Shown piece by piece: positions 53,681-63,358 of a stretch of DNA of 64,000 nt; the stretch's first letter is position 1, and every line of letters starts with the position of its first letter. The stretch is from Halopseudomonas xiamenensis. Lineage in GTDB: Bacteria > Pseudomonadota > Gammaproteobacteria > Pseudomonadales > Pseudomonadaceae. A program made the position numbers and the translations under genes. Below the pieces are notes generated by a model. That model saw nothing but the letters and a program-made list of their open reading frames with translations, did not search any database and had not been told where the DNA came from. Where the stretch lies: assembly GCF_014219065.1 (NCBI RefSeq), contig NZ_JACLGO010000011.1:1-64000 (forward strand), in the 5' to 3' direction.

Positions 53681-55243
53681 ATGGATTACGACCTGATCAT
53701 TGTCGGCATGGGCCCCGTAGGTGCCACAGCCGCCAACCTCGCCGGTCAATGGGGCCTGAAAACGTTGGCGCTCGATAAGAGCGATGTGGTCTTTGAAAAC
53801 CCCAGAGCAATGGGGTTCGATCAGGAAGTCATGCGCACGTTCGATAATATCGGCATCGCAGATACTATCGCTTCCCATGTCATGCCTTACCGCGCGTCCC
53901 ATTATCTGAACGCACAGGCTCGGCTGATCCGTCATATCGATGCAGCCAAGCCGCCCCACCTGCTGGGCTGGGCGCCCAATTATGTATTCACTCAACCGCC
54001 AGTGGAAAAGGCCATTCGCGCCAATCTCGGCCAGTTCCCCCACGTAGATGTTCTGCTCGGCACCGAGGTGATTGATGTACAGCAACAGGGGGCTGCAGTA
54101 TCAGTGCAGATACGCAGCAAGGACGGTGAAACCCGCGACCTGAGCTGTGCCTATGTTCTGGCCTGTGATGGCGGAACCAGCCCGATTCGGACCCAACTGG
54201 GACTGCAGATGGAGGACCTCGCGTTTGACGAGCCCTGGCTGGTAGTCGATGTCCTGCTCAAGGAGGGTGCCGGTGAATCACTTCCGACCACCAACGTGCA
54301 GTACTGCGAAACCGCACGACCTTCCACTTTTGTCATCGGGCCCGGCCGTCATCGACGCTGGGAGTTCATGATAAACCCCGGTGAGACCCCAACAGACATC
54401 TCCCGCCCAGAGGCTATTCAACACTTGATCTCCCGTTGGCTGCCAGCGGCGGACTATGACATCTGGCGCGCCTCAACTTACCGTTTCCACGCCCTGGTAC
54501 TGCAGCAATGGCAACGGGGTCGGGTGTTCTTCCTGGGCGACGCAGCGCATATGACTCCGCCCTTTCTCGCCCAGGGCATGTGTCAGGGCATCCGTGACGC
54601 GGTCAATCTGCTCTGGAAAATCGCCATGGTTCATCGCGGTAATGCGGCATCCACCCTTCTCGATAGCTACCAGAAGGAGCGAGCACCCCATGTGCGGCGT
54701 ACTACTGAGGTCGCTAAGGAGCTGGGACAGATCATTTGCGAAAGAGACCCGACAAGCGCCGCAGAACGTGATCACCGATTGCTGCAGGGGATGAATACAG
54801 CGCGGAGCTATACCGTACGCCAAGCCCTTATTCCGGGACTGCAGGATGGCCTTATTGCAGACAGCGGACCAGCCGGAGAATTGTTCCCCCAGCCGCAGGT
54901 AACCAACAGCGATGGGAAGGTGGATCTGCTTGACCGTTTCACTGGCCAAACCTTCCGTCTGGTGATTGCCAGTGCCTTCCCCGATAGTCGAGAGCTGTTG
55001 CACAACCTTCAGCACAATCTGAATGGCCATGACCTGCCGATCACCGTTGTGCAACTGACAGATTCCACACCCCTGGCACCGGAGCAGTTTCGGGAACATC
55101 ATGGACTGCTGAAGCAATGGATGACGGAAAGGGGCTGTCAGGTATTACTGGTGCGGCCGGATCACTACCTGTACGGCGGCGCCGAATCGCTGCAAGATGC
55201 CATTTTGCTGCTTGAGCGCCTTCTCGGAGATCTGCACAACTGA
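53681..55243 (+). CDS. FAD-dependent aromatic monooxygenase, MhpA-like
   Basis: 520 aa. FAD-binding GxGxxG at VGMGPVGATAANLAG (9-14), the DG motif LACDGGTSPIR (Asp163) and the GD motif FFLGDAAHMTPPFLAQGMCQ (Asp287) define a group A flavoprotein hydroxylase; whole-length resemblance is to 3-(3-hydroxyphenyl)propionate hydroxylase, including a C-terminal thioredoxin-like domain. Adds a hydroxyl to a phenolic ring using NAD(P)H and O2. ATG at 53681 with GGAGACAAAT upstream. Last gene of the plus operon. Confidence 0.93.
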   Translation: MDYDLIIVGMGPVGATAANLAGQWGLKTLALDKSDVVFENPRAMGFDQEVMRTFDNIGIADTIASHVMPYRASHYLNAQARLIRHIDAAKPPHLLGWAPNYVFTQPPVEKAIRANLGQFPHVDVLLGTEVIDVQQQGAAVSVQIRSKDGETRDLSCAYVLACDGGTSPIRTQLGLQMEDLAFDEPWLVVDVLLKEGAGESLPTTNVQYCETARPSTFVIGPGRHRRWEFMINPGETPTDISRPEAIQHLISRWLPAADYDIWRASTYRFHALVLQQWQRGRVFFLGDAAHMTPPFLAQGMCQGIRDAVNLLWKIAMVHRGNAASTLLDSYQKERAPHVRRTTEVAKELGQIICERDPTSAAERDHRLLQGMNTARSYTVRQALIPGLQDGLIADSGPAGELFPQPQVTNSDGKVDLLDRFTGQTFRLVIASAFPDSRELLHNLQHNLNGHDLPITVVQLTDSTPLAPEQFREHHGLLKQWMTERGCQVLLVRPDHYLYGGAESLQDAILLLERLLGDLHN

Positions 55244-55257
55244 CGTGAGAACAGAGT

Positions 55258-55285
55258 CCGACGATGCTCTTGCGGGCATCGTCGG
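55258..55285. terminator. Hairpin between convergent monooxygenase and GntR genes
   Basis: CCGACGATGC and GCATCGTCGG form a perfect 10-bp stem with an 8-nt loop. Located 15 bp past the monooxygenase stop and 6 bp before the GntR stop. No long U-tract. Confidence 0.65.
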
Positions 55286-55290
55286 CTCAG

Positions 55291-55977
55291 TCATTGCAGA
55301 GTGGTATTGTGCTGACGAAGTACCGCGGCCACATTGGTCAGTGTTTTACCGATATGCATCCTCAATAACCCGACAGCTTTGTCAATGTCACGTGAGAAAG
55401 CGATATCCATCAACTGCTTGTGCTCGTCACCCTTGTGACGTGCAACAGTGCGATGCAGCGCAGAAAAGCGGCGATAGCGTTCTGCCTGATTGAACAGTGA
55501 ATCAACCATGCGCAGCAGTTGAGGAGAGGGACACGCAGAAAACAAGGCGAAGTGGAACGCCTTGTGTCTAGCCGACCATTCATCATCCAGCGCTACAAAG
55601 GCACCTTCAAGCTTCTTTTCAACCAGCCCCAGACGATGGTACGCGCCAAGAACCTCAGCCTCCCAGGCATCGTCACCATAGCGAATAGCGTCGGCCAGCG
55701 CTTCGCCCTCCAGCAACTGGCGCAAGCGGGTAATCTCCTGAAAGTTCTCCAGCGAAAGCCCGGCAACTCGAAAGCCCTTGTTCTCGCTTGATTCAACTAT
55801 GCCTTCCTGCGTCAATCTGTTCAGCGCTTCACGAATAGGCGAACTGCTCAGACCATAGCGTTGCGACAACTCCGCAACCTTCAATTTTTCACCGGGAGGC
55901 AACTCGCAACAGATGATCGCCTGCTTCATTTGCTGCAGGGCGACTTCGATCAATGAGCGGCTAGCTACGTTTGACAT
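55291..55977 (-). CDS. GntR family regulator with FCD domain (FadR subfamily)
   Basis: 228 aa. N-terminal winged helix (LPPGEKLKVAELSQRYGLSSSPIREALNRL read in parts, residues 25-55) followed by an all-helical FCD domain with metal/ligand His positions (RHKAFHFALFSAC, then HKQLMDIAF, RMHIGKTL). Members repress catabolic operons and release DNA on binding an acid intermediate. Encoded beside the island, so it is the natural regulator for the TTTGTGCACAAA sites; a related site lies 35 bp upstream of its own start. Confidence 0.92.
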   Translation of the reverse strand: MSNVASRSLIEVALQQMKQAIICCELPPGEKLKVAELSQRYGLSSSPIREALNRLTQEGIVESSENKGFRVAGLSLENFQEITRLRQLLEGEALADAIRYGDDAWEAEVLGAYHRLGLVEKKLEGAFVALDDEWSARHKAFHFALFSACPSPQLLRMVDSLFNQAERYRRFSALHRTVARHKGDEHKQLMDIAFSRDIDKAVGLLRMHIGKTLTNVAAVLRQHNTTLQ

Positions 55978-56011
55978 TCAGGTATGCCTAATTTAATTGC
56001 AATGAATGAAA

Positions 56012-56026
56012 TTTTATGCGCAAAAA
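56012..56026. promoter_or_regulatory. Candidate operator 3, upstream of the FadR-type gene
   Basis: TTTTATGCGCAAAA matches operator 2 at 12 of 14 positions and is an imperfect palindrome. Its place 35 bp before the GntR start suggests autoregulation. A further TTTATGCAATTT stretch follows at about 56031. Confidence 0.5.
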
Positions 56027-56089
56027 TTATTTTATGCAATTTCATTCTACCCTCAGGCATGAAATCACCTTGTTGTTTACAATACATAT

Positions 56090-56105
56090 GAATATCCATA
56101 TATTC
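56090..56105 (+). promoter_or_regulatory. Candidate ArsR operator
   Basis: GAATATCCATATATTC has 6-bp inverted arms (GAATAT/ATATTC), 31 bp before the arsR start, with a repeat of CATATATC a little downstream. AT-rich dyads like this are typical of ArsR autoregulation; assignment is by position. Confidence 0.5.
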
Positions 56106-56136
56106 GGTTTTCCATATATCCAAGTGAGCAGTTCCC

Positions 56137-56484
56137 ATGCTGTCCCCCACCACTGTTTTCAAATGCCTGGCTGACGACACCCGCCTACGCACCATGCTGC
56201 TGATCGCCGAGGAAGGCGAACTCTGCGTATGCGAGCTGACCTGTGCCCTTGACGAAAGCCAGCCGAAGATTTCCCGCCACCTATCGCAACTGCGTAACTG
56301 CGGCCTGCTGGAAGACCGGCGCCAGGGGCAGTGGGTCTATTACCGCCTGCAGCCAGGTCTGCCGGGCTGGGTAGTTGGGGTCATTCAGGTCACCCTGGAT
56401 GCCAATCGCCACTGGTTGGAAGCCGACCATAAGCGCCTGGAACAAATGGGCGACCGCCCCGAACGCGCAACTCTCTGCTGTTGA
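56137..56484 (+). CDS. arsR: ArsR family arsenic-responsive repressor
   Basis: 115 aa winged-helix repressor. The arsenite-binding ELCVCEL motif (two Cys) precedes the recognition helix QPKISRHLSQL; the wing has GQWVYYRLQPGLP. Controls the arsC-acr3 genes that follow. A terminal CC pair is a common extra thiol feature in this family. Starts the arsenic operon. Confidence 0.95.
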   Translation: MLSPTTVFKCLADDTRLRTMLLIAEEGELCVCELTCALDESQPKISRHLSQLRNCGLLEDRRQGQWVYYRLQPGLPGWVVGVIQVTLDANRHWLEADHKRLEQMGDRPERATLCC

Positions 56485-56501
56485 ATATGAAGGATCACTC
56501 T

Positions 56502-56978
56502 ATGAAAGTGCTTTTTCTCTGCACCGCCAATAGCTGCCGCAGCATTCTCTCGGAAGCCGTGTTCAATGCCATGGCGCCTGCCGGCTTCAAGGCCTTTAGC
56601 GCGGGCAGTTTTCCCAGTGGCCAGGTTCATCCACTGAGTCTGAAGACGCTGGAGCGGGCCGGTATTACCACCGATGGTCTGTACAGCAAGTCCAATGACG
56701 CCCACCAAACTCTGGCTCCCGATGTTGTCATTACCGTCTGCGACAAAGCCGCCGGTGAAGCCTGCCCGGTGTTCTTCGGCCCGGCAACCAAGGCCCACTG
56801 GGGGCTGGCCGACCCGTCTGAACTGGATGGCAGCAGCGAACAGCTCGATGCCGCCTTCGATCAGACCGTGGCGATTATTCGTACACGGGTCAGAGCTTTC
56901 CTCGCCCTGCCCTTCAAGCAGTTGAGCCCGGAGCAACTAAAGACTGAGCTGACAGTTATCGGCTGTCTGGGAGACTGA
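56502..56978 (+). CDS. arsC: Arsenate reductase, low-MW phosphatase type
   Basis: 158 aa. Catalytic loop [16 protein letters not shown] (first Cys of CxxxxxR type), then [18 protein letters not shown] with the two further redox Cys of thioredoxin-coupled ArsC, and [11 protein letters not shown] with the Asp. Reduces arsenate to arsenite for export by the next gene. ATG at 56502 (MKVLFLC) is the conserved start, with AAGGA upstream; ATG at 56487 is possible. Confidence 0.94.
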   Translation: MKVLFLCTANSCRSILSEAVFNAMAPAGFKAFSAGSFPSGQVHPLSLKTLERAGITTDGLYSKSNDAHQTLAPDVVITVCDKAAGEACPVFFGPATKAHWGLADPSELDGSSEQLDAAFDQTVAIIRTRVRAFLALPFKQLSPEQLKTELTVIGCLGD

Positions 56979-56980
56979 GC

Positions 56981-58039
<1,059 letters not shown>

Positions 58040-58041
58040 AC

Positions 58042-58113
58042 ATGCAGGATATGTCATTACCCAATCTGCAGCAGGGTCAATCAACGCTCGATCTGAGGCA
58101 TGGTCAGGCGTAG
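58042..58113 (+). pseudogene. Possible truncated arsH-like remnant
   Basis: A 23-codon frame starts two bases after acr3 with an AGGAG ribosome site and reads MQDMSLPNLQQGQ, then ends with TAG inside the dispersed palindromic repeat at 58108. A start with LPN is reminiscent of ArsH N-termini, and arsH commonly follows acr3. I infer that the original fourth gene was lost, with the repeat at the junction. A genuine micro-ORF cannot be excluded. Confidence 0.4.
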
Positions 58114-58134
58114 CGCAGGCGCGCTACACCCCGA
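58108..58134. repeat. Dispersed palindromic repeat, second copy
   Basis: 27 bp identical to 26492-26518 (GTAGCGC-AGGC-GCGCTAC hairpin then ACCCCGA). It lies between acr3 and the convergent phhB. Confidence 0.85.
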
Positions 58135-58140
58135 TGTGCA

Positions 58141-58485
58141 TCAGCCAGCCGGAGCCAACTGATCGGTACGCGCCGCCATGATGAAGTCATTGCGGTGCAG
58201 CCCGCCGATCTTGTGCGTCCACCAGGCCACCCCGACCTTGCCGTATTCCAGCAGCAGGGCCGGGTGATGGCCCTCGGCCTCGGCCAGCTCTGCCACCCTG
58301 TTGGTAAAGGCCAGCGCGGCGGCAAAATCCTTGAAGTGGAACTCGCGCCACAACTGCTCTACCCCCTCCACTTCCCGCACCTGCCAGTCGGGAATCTGCG
58401 GCTGCAGCTCCCGGCGCTCCTGCCCAGTCACCTTTGGCGCGTCCGCCCGGCAGGCATCGCAATGCTGCTCTGTCAGCTTGGTCAT
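58141..58485 (-). CDS. phhB: Pterin-4a-carbinolamine dehydratase
   Basis: 114 aa. Recycles the pterin cofactor of phenylalanine hydroxylase. [19 protein letters not shown] contains the family's paired His and the closing [31 protein letters not shown] precedes it. The N-terminus has a CDAC pair. phhA is not nearby, so it may also serve as a general pterin dehydratase. Confidence 0.94.
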   Translation of the reverse strand: MTKLTEQHCDACRADAPKVTGQERRELQPQIPDWQVREVEGVEQLWREFHFKDFAAALAFTNRVAELAEAEGHHPALLLEYGKVGVAWWTHKIGGLHRNDFIMAARTDQLAPAG

Positions 58486-58651
58486 TCTCTGTCTCCATAA
58501 CGTGTTCTCACTCCCTCCAGATTAGATCATCTCGCCTCAGGCAACCTACCGGCACTACGTCGGCTTTTGGCCGCAGCGACTGGAGCAGCGCGCATTCATG
58601 GCCAACACTGTAGGGAGTACCCTTCCCGCGACCCGACATGGAGCAAGCAAG

Positions 58652-59119
58652 ATGACCGCCAACGCAGCCTCTGGCCAATCCGGCATCGACACTCTCACCG
58701 GTGCCCGCGATCTCAGCCATTTCGAGCGCCGCAGCTACAGCGGCGACCAGGCCGAGCAGGCCGCCTTCGAACGCATGGTCGAGCTGAGCAAGCAGGTCGC
58801 CCGGCATCTGCGCGCCGAGGGACCTGGCGTGGTTGCGGTGATTGCCGGCCATGTGTGCTGGGTATCACCGCTGTTCACCGCCGCCGAACCGCTGGTCTCG
58901 GCCCTGGGGCCGGACCTGGAGCGCACCGAGTTCACCTATGCCTTCTTCCCCTCCCATACCGATGATCTCACCGCGGAGGAGCTGGAGGACATTGCCGATG
59001 CGATCCAGCTGTGGCTGGATAACCGGGATTTTCGTCAGTTGGATCAGGATATACTGGACAAGGCATTACCGATCATCATCGAGCGCTGGACTGATGATGA
59101 TTGCCGGCATCTGATCTGA
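58652..59119 (+). CDS. Conserved hypothetical protein
   Basis: 155 aa, acidic C-terminal half (LTAEELEDIADAIQLWLDNRDF), no signal peptide or membrane segment. The central GVVAVIAGHVCWVSPLFTAAEPL looks like a buried beta-strand/helix pair. I do not recognise a domain. ATG at 58652 is chosen because GGAGCAAGCAAG precedes it; the frame extends to an ATG at 58598 without a good ribosome site. Confidence 0.7.
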   Translation: MTANAASGQSGIDTLTGARDLSHFERRSYSGDQAEQAAFERMVELSKQVARHLRAEGPGVVAVIAGHVCWVSPLFTAAEPLVSALGPDLERTEFTYAFFPSHTDDLTAEELEDIADAIQLWLDNRDFRQLDQDILDKALPIIIERWTDDDCRHLI

Positions 59120-59165
59120 GGCAGACTACCAGTGCGCAGGTATGCGCCACATTGCCAACATTAAA

Positions 59166-59184
59166 ATAAATGCAAATCATTATC
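59166..59184 (+). promoter_or_regulatory. Fur box upstream of the TonB receptor
   Basis: ATAAATGCAAATCATTATC matches the 19-bp Fur consensus at 14 positions, with a perfect right half AATCATTATC. It is 71 bp before the receptor start, so iron repression is expected. Confidence 0.75.
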
Positions 59185-59254
59185 GATATCTGTATCATTC
59201 CTTCCCCTCGATACACCCACAGCCCGCCTCCGCCGCGGGACGGAAGGAATATCA

Positions 59255-61489
59255 ATGAGCCACTCTGCACACCAGTCTCGTCATCCACGCCACCTTGCCC
59301 TGCTCTCGCTGCCCCTGTCCATCACCCTGGCGCTACCGGCGCTGGCAGCCGAAAGTGACCCGCCCGGCGCGGAAACCGGTGTGGTTCTGCAGCCCATGTA
59401 TATCGAGGGCGCGCTGGGCAATGCCCTGGGTGAAACCGAGGGTTACCGCGCCACCCACAGCAGCGTGGCCACCAAGACCAGCATGCCGCTGTTGGAAACC
59501 TCCCAGAGCGTATCGGTGGTCACCCGCCAGCAGATGGACGACCAGGGCGCGCAAAGCGTGGCCCAGGCCCTGCGCTATACACCAGGACTGATGAGTGCGC
59601 CCTATGGCGCGACCAGCCGCTATGACTACGTGGCCATGCGCGGCATCACCGACGGTGCGGTGGACAACCTCTATCTCGACGGCCAGAAACTGCTGGGCGA
59701 CAGCGGCACCTACAGTACGCTGCAGGTCGATCCCTGGTTCGTCGAACGCATCGATATCCTCAAGGGGCCATCCTCGGTGCTCTACGGTCGCAGCCTGCCG
59801 GGTGGGCTGGTGGCCATGACCAGCAAGAAACCGGGCTATGATCAGCACCGTCAATTGCAGCTGTCCTATGGCAGCCATGACTACAAGCAGGCGGCCTTCG
59901 ACATCGGCGCCCCGCTGGATGAAGCGCGGACGCTGAACTATCGGATGGTCGGTGTGGTACGGGATGCGGCCAACCAGGTGGACGACATCAAGAGCGAGCG
60001 TTTCGCATTGATGCCCTCGCTGAGCATCGACTTCACCCAGGATACCCGCCTGACCCTGCTGGCGATGCTGCAGCATGACCCGGAGGGCGGTTACCACGGA
60101 GGCCTGCCGGCGGAAGGCTCGGTCACCTCGCGCAATAGTCAGCGCATCTCCCGCAGCTTCTTCGAGGGCGACAAGGATTACGAGAAGTTCGAGCGCCACC
60201 AGTACATGCTCGGCTATCAGCTGGAGCACCGCTTCAATGACGTGGTGTCCGCCCGGCAGAACTTCCAGTACCTGGACTCGACCGTCGAATCCGGCCAGGT
60301 CTACCAATATGGCTACGTTTCCGGGACCGACGGATTAGACCGCTACTACACGGGCGCTGATGAGACGGTGCATGCCTGGAGTGTGGACAACCAATTGCAG
60401 TTCGAATTCGAGACCGGGGCACTGTCTCACACCCTGGTCACCGGCCTGGACTACCAGCGCCGCAAGACCAAGGTCAGTTACGACGCCGGTAACAATCTGC
60501 CACCCATAAACCCGTTTACCGGTGCAATCAGCCCGGCAGCACCGGTGTTTTACCACCAGTATGACGAGGCCCGCACGCTGAAGCAGACCGGCCTGTATAT
60601 CCAGGACCTGATCAGCCTGGACAACTGGCGGCTATCGCTGGGCGCACGCCAGGACTGGGTCGATGTCGGCTTCGACCAGACCCGTTCGATGTATGGCGAC
60701 CAGGGCGCCGATGCGCGTATCCGTCACTTCTCCGGGCGCGTCGGCCTGCTGTACGCCTTCGACAATGGCCTGTCACCCTATGCCAGCTTTTCCCAGTCAT
60801 TCAACCCTAATGCCACGGCTGCCTATAACTACGACGAGGACGATGAACTATACAGTCTCGCCCTGCTGAAGCCGACCGAAGGCGAGCAGACCGAAATCGG
60901 CCTGAAGTTCCAGCCGCAGGGCACCCAGGACCTGTATACCATCGCCCTGTTCGACCTGACCCAGTCGAATCTGGCCAACAAGGATTCCGGTGAATTCTTC
61001 TACCGCGCGGTTGGCGAGATCACCTCGCGCGGCGTCGAGCTGGAAGCCCGCTTCAAGCCCATCGAGCCGGTCAACGTGCTGGCCAGCTACACTTGGATGG
61101 ACGTGGAGTACTCGAAGGACTTCACCGGCGCCGCCGAGGTCAACAACCGTGGCAATACACCCAACGCGGTGGCACGCAACATGGCGGCGCTATGGGCCGA
61201 CTACAGCTTCGCTGGCGGCCCGCTGGCCGGGCTGCAGCTCGGGGCCGGGGCGCGCTATTTCGGCAAGAGCTGGGCGGATGCGGAAAATACCCTGCGCATC
61301 CCCTCGCATACCCTGTTCGATGCCTCGATCGCCTATGACCTTGCTCAGCTTGGCATGCATGGGCTCGGCCTGCGGGTCAACCTGAACAACCTGACCGACG
61401 AGACCTACGTGGCCGCCTGCAACAGCCTGACCCAGTGTTACTACGGCGATGAGCGCAACGTCATGGCCACCCTCACCTACGACTTCTGA
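59255..61489 (+). CDS. TonB-dependent siderophore receptor
   Basis: 744 aa outer-membrane receptor. Signal peptide ending LPALAA, plug domain with LLETSQSVSVVTRQQMDDQG and GITDGAVDNLYLDGQKLLGDSG, EREID-like VERIDILKGPSSVLYGRSLPGGLVA, and a 22-strand barrel ending in VMATLTYDF with terminal Phe. The FhuA/FoxA-like layout (no extra N-terminal signalling domain, C-terminal CNSLTQCYYGDERN) suggests a hydroxamate siderophore such as ferrioxamine or ferrichrome; ligand unproven. Preceded by a Fur box; no cognate periplasmic or regulatory gene is adjacent. Confidence 0.94.
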   Translation: MSHSAHQSRHPRHLALLSLPLSITLALPALAAESDPPGAETGVVLQPMYIEGALGNALGETEGYRATHSSVATKTSMPLLETSQSVSVVTRQQMDDQGAQSVAQALRYTPGLMSAPYGATSRYDYVAMRGITDGAVDNLYLDGQKLLGDSGTYSTLQVDPWFVERIDILKGPSSVLYGRSLPGGLVAMTSKKPGYDQHRQLQLSYGSHDYKQAAFDIGAPLDEARTLNYRMVGVVRDAANQVDDIKSERFALMPSLSIDFTQDTRLTLLAMLQHDPEGGYHGGLPAEGSVTSRNSQRISRSFFEGDKDYEKFERHQYMLGYQLEHRFNDVVSARQNFQYLDSTVESGQVYQYGYVSGTDGLDRYYTGADETVHAWSVDNQLQFEFETGALSHTLVTGLDYQRRKTKVSYDAGNNLPPINPFTGAISPAAPVFYHQYDEARTLKQTGLYIQDLISLDNWRLSLGARQDWVDVGFDQTRSMYGDQGADARIRHFSGRVGLLYAFDNGLSPYASFSQSFNPNATAAYNYDEDDELYSLALLKPTEGEQTEIGLKFQPQGTQDLYTIALFDLTQSNLANKDSGEFFYRAVGEITSRGVELEARFKPIEPVNVLASYTWMDVEYSKDFTGAAEVNNRGNTPNAVARNMAALWADYSFAGGPLAGLQLGAGARYFGKSWADAENTLRIPSHTLFDASIAYDLAQLGMHGLGLRVNLNNLTDETYVAACNSLTQCYYGDERNVMATLTYDF

Positions 61490-61554
61490 CCAGTCTGTTG
61501 GCGCAAGCTGCAGGCACGAAGGGCACGCCTGCGTCGAACGGCCCTGTAACGGAC

Positions 61555-61589
61555 AATCCCGCAGCTACCGGCCCGGTAGGCTGCGGGAT
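61555..61589. terminator. Terminator between convergent receptor and barrel genes
   Basis: ATCCCGCAGC pairs with GCTGCGGGAT, with TACCGG/CCGGTA inside it, giving a stable stem (one bulged G) between two convergent stop codons. A short T-run (CGTCGTTT) follows on the plus strand. Confidence 0.75.
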
Positions 61590-61612
61590 CGTCGTTTCAG
61601 CACCCTGCGGAT

Positions 61613-62365
61613 TTAGAACACCATCCCGAGCTTGACGCCGAACTCGTTGCTTTCCAGTTCGGTGTTGGCGGCCAAGGTGTTGCGGTTCTTCAATTCATAG
61701 TTGGTCTGGGTGTAGTAGAGACCGGCAGTGACCGGCACACCGAAACCGCGATCCCAGAGGAAGTTCAACTCCGCGTAGGGGTTGTACTTGTTCTTCAGGT
61801 CGGCCGTCTCGCTACCAACGCCCTCGAGCTTGACCTTGCCTTCACCTTCGATGCTGTAGCGCGTACCCACTTCCAGACGGGTGGTCAGGGTATCGCCCTG
61901 GTGATGCCAGCCAATGGCAGCCTTGGCGAAGGGACTCTTGTTGCTCAGCTCGACATCACCACCACTGCGATCCATCTCGAAGCGGCTCCAGTCATAGCCA
62001 GCACCGATCAGCAGGTCAAAATTGCTGTTGTCGGTCAGCGGCATGCGCACGCCGAGATCGAGGTCCGCCCGTGCATCCTTGATCTTGTTATCGCTGCTCT
62101 CTTCGCCGTAACGGGCATCCGCACCGAGCTGGAAGATCATGCCCGGGCCGCCGGTCATCTTGTTACCGTAGTTGTAGAAGATACCAGCCTTGCCGACGTT
62201 CTCGTCGCGACCATCGACATCATCGTTGTCCGAGTTCATCTCATAGTTATTGTAGGCAGCGATGATACCCAGGTTAGATACCGGTCCTTCCGCAGCCATG
62301 GCATACATGGGGCTCAGTATCAAACCCACAGTCGAAGCCTTGATCAGAGTCGTGCTAAGGCGCAT
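61613..62365 (-). CDS. Small outer-membrane beta-barrel protein
   Basis: 250 aa with a signal peptide (MYAMAA near 24). The mature chain alternates aromatic/hydrophobic strands and Asp/Asn-rich loops (NSDNDDVDGRDEN) and ends GVKLGMVF with the terminal Phe of barrel proteins. Probably a 10-12-stranded barrel; no named family recognised. The acidic loops may bind cations. Convergent with the TonB receptor. Confidence 0.78.
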   Translation of the reverse strand: MRLSTTLIKASTVGLILSPMYAMAAEGPVSNLGIIAAYNNYEMNSDNDDVDGRDENVGKAGIFYNYGNKMTGGPGMIFQLGADARYGEESSDNKIKDARADLDLGVRMPLTDNSNFDLLIGAGYDWSRFEMDRSGGDVELSNKSPFAKAAIGWHHQGDTLTTRLEVGTRYSIEGEGKVKLEGVGSETADLKNKYNPYAELNFLWDRGFGVPVTAGLYYTQTNYELKNRNTLAANTELESNEFGVKLGMVF

Positions 62366-62551
62366 AAGGAATTCCTCTTTGGTTTTTGCCTGAATACCGT
62401 CGGACAGAGGCGATTGCCAATAGTTCGACTTTTTTGCATCAGCTCAAGCGGTTAGGCTTGGAAGTTCAAGCCGTCTGATATACTGCCGGGCCGCTGGTCG
62501 CCTGGCTTTGCGCGATCCAGCACCCGATCAGTGCAGGGGTTTGAATTTTTC

Positions 62552-63358
62552 ATGGCCGACCGTTACTTCGATCAGTTGGGCAGTCATTTCGCCCGCAAGA
62601 TCTACTCCAGTCCCAAGGGCGCAATCCGTCTGGCGGTGCTGACCCGCGACCTGCAGGAATGGCTGCCGGAGATCGACGCCGCAGGCCAGCCGCTGCGAGT
62701 GCTGGATGTCGGTGCCGGGCTGGGACATATCAGCGAATGGTTGCTGCAGCGCGGCCACAGCCTGACGGTGTGCGATCCATCCGCGGAAATGCTCGACGCC
62801 GCCAGCAGCCGGCTGAATGACCTGCCACGGGCAGCCGGCCAGACCCTGGAGTACCTGCAGCTGCCGTTGCAGCAACTGCCCGAGCGCGGCCAGCATCATG
62901 ATCTGGTCATCTGCCATGCGGTGCTGGAGTGGCTGGCCGACCCGGCCGCCGCCCTGCATTGCCTGCGCCAGCTGGTGCATGACGGCGGCGCCGTGTCGCT
63001 GGCCTTCTACAACCGCGACGCACTGATCTACAAGAACCTGATCAAGGGCCAGTTCCGCAAGTTGCAGCGCAACCAGCTGGCCGGTGAAGGCAAGCGCAGC
63101 CTGACACCACAGCAGCCGCTGGACCCGCGCCAGGTCCGGCAGTGGATCAGCGACGCCGGCTTCACCGGCCTGCATGAAACCGGGGTGCGGGTATTCCATG
63201 ACTACATGCCGGAACCCTTCAAATCCGAGGCCGATACCGCCCAGGTAGTGGAGCAGGAACTGCTGTACAGCCGCCATCCGGCCTACCGGCACCTGGGACG
63301 CTATCTGCATTGCTGGCTCAGGCCGGCATCCAGCGATCCCGCCGCCACAGCCAGATGA
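62552..63358 (+). CDS. cmoM: tRNA 5-carboxymethoxyuridine methyltransferase CmoM
   Basis: 268 aa SAM-dependent methyltransferase. VLDVGAGLGHISEWLLQRGH is the SAM-binding loop; MADRYFDQLGSHFARKIYSSPKG is the CmoM (SmtA-like) N-terminus, and LAFYNRDALIYKNLIKGQF a family-specific segment. Methylates cmo5U34 in tRNA to mcmo5U. ATG at 62552 is the conserved start. The 3' end overlaps the convergent MATE gene by 41 bp. Confidence 0.9.
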   Translation: MADRYFDQLGSHFARKIYSSPKGAIRLAVLTRDLQEWLPEIDAAGQPLRVLDVGAGLGHISEWLLQRGHSLTVCDPSAEMLDAASSRLNDLPRAAGQTLEYLQLPLQQLPERGQHHDLVICHAVLEWLADPAAALHCLRQLVHDGGAVSLAFYNRDALIYKNLIKGQFRKLQRNQLAGEGKRSLTPQQPLDPRQVRQWISDAGFTGLHETGVRVFHDYMPEPFKSEADTAQVVEQELLYSRHPAYRHLGRYLHCWLRPASSDPAATAR

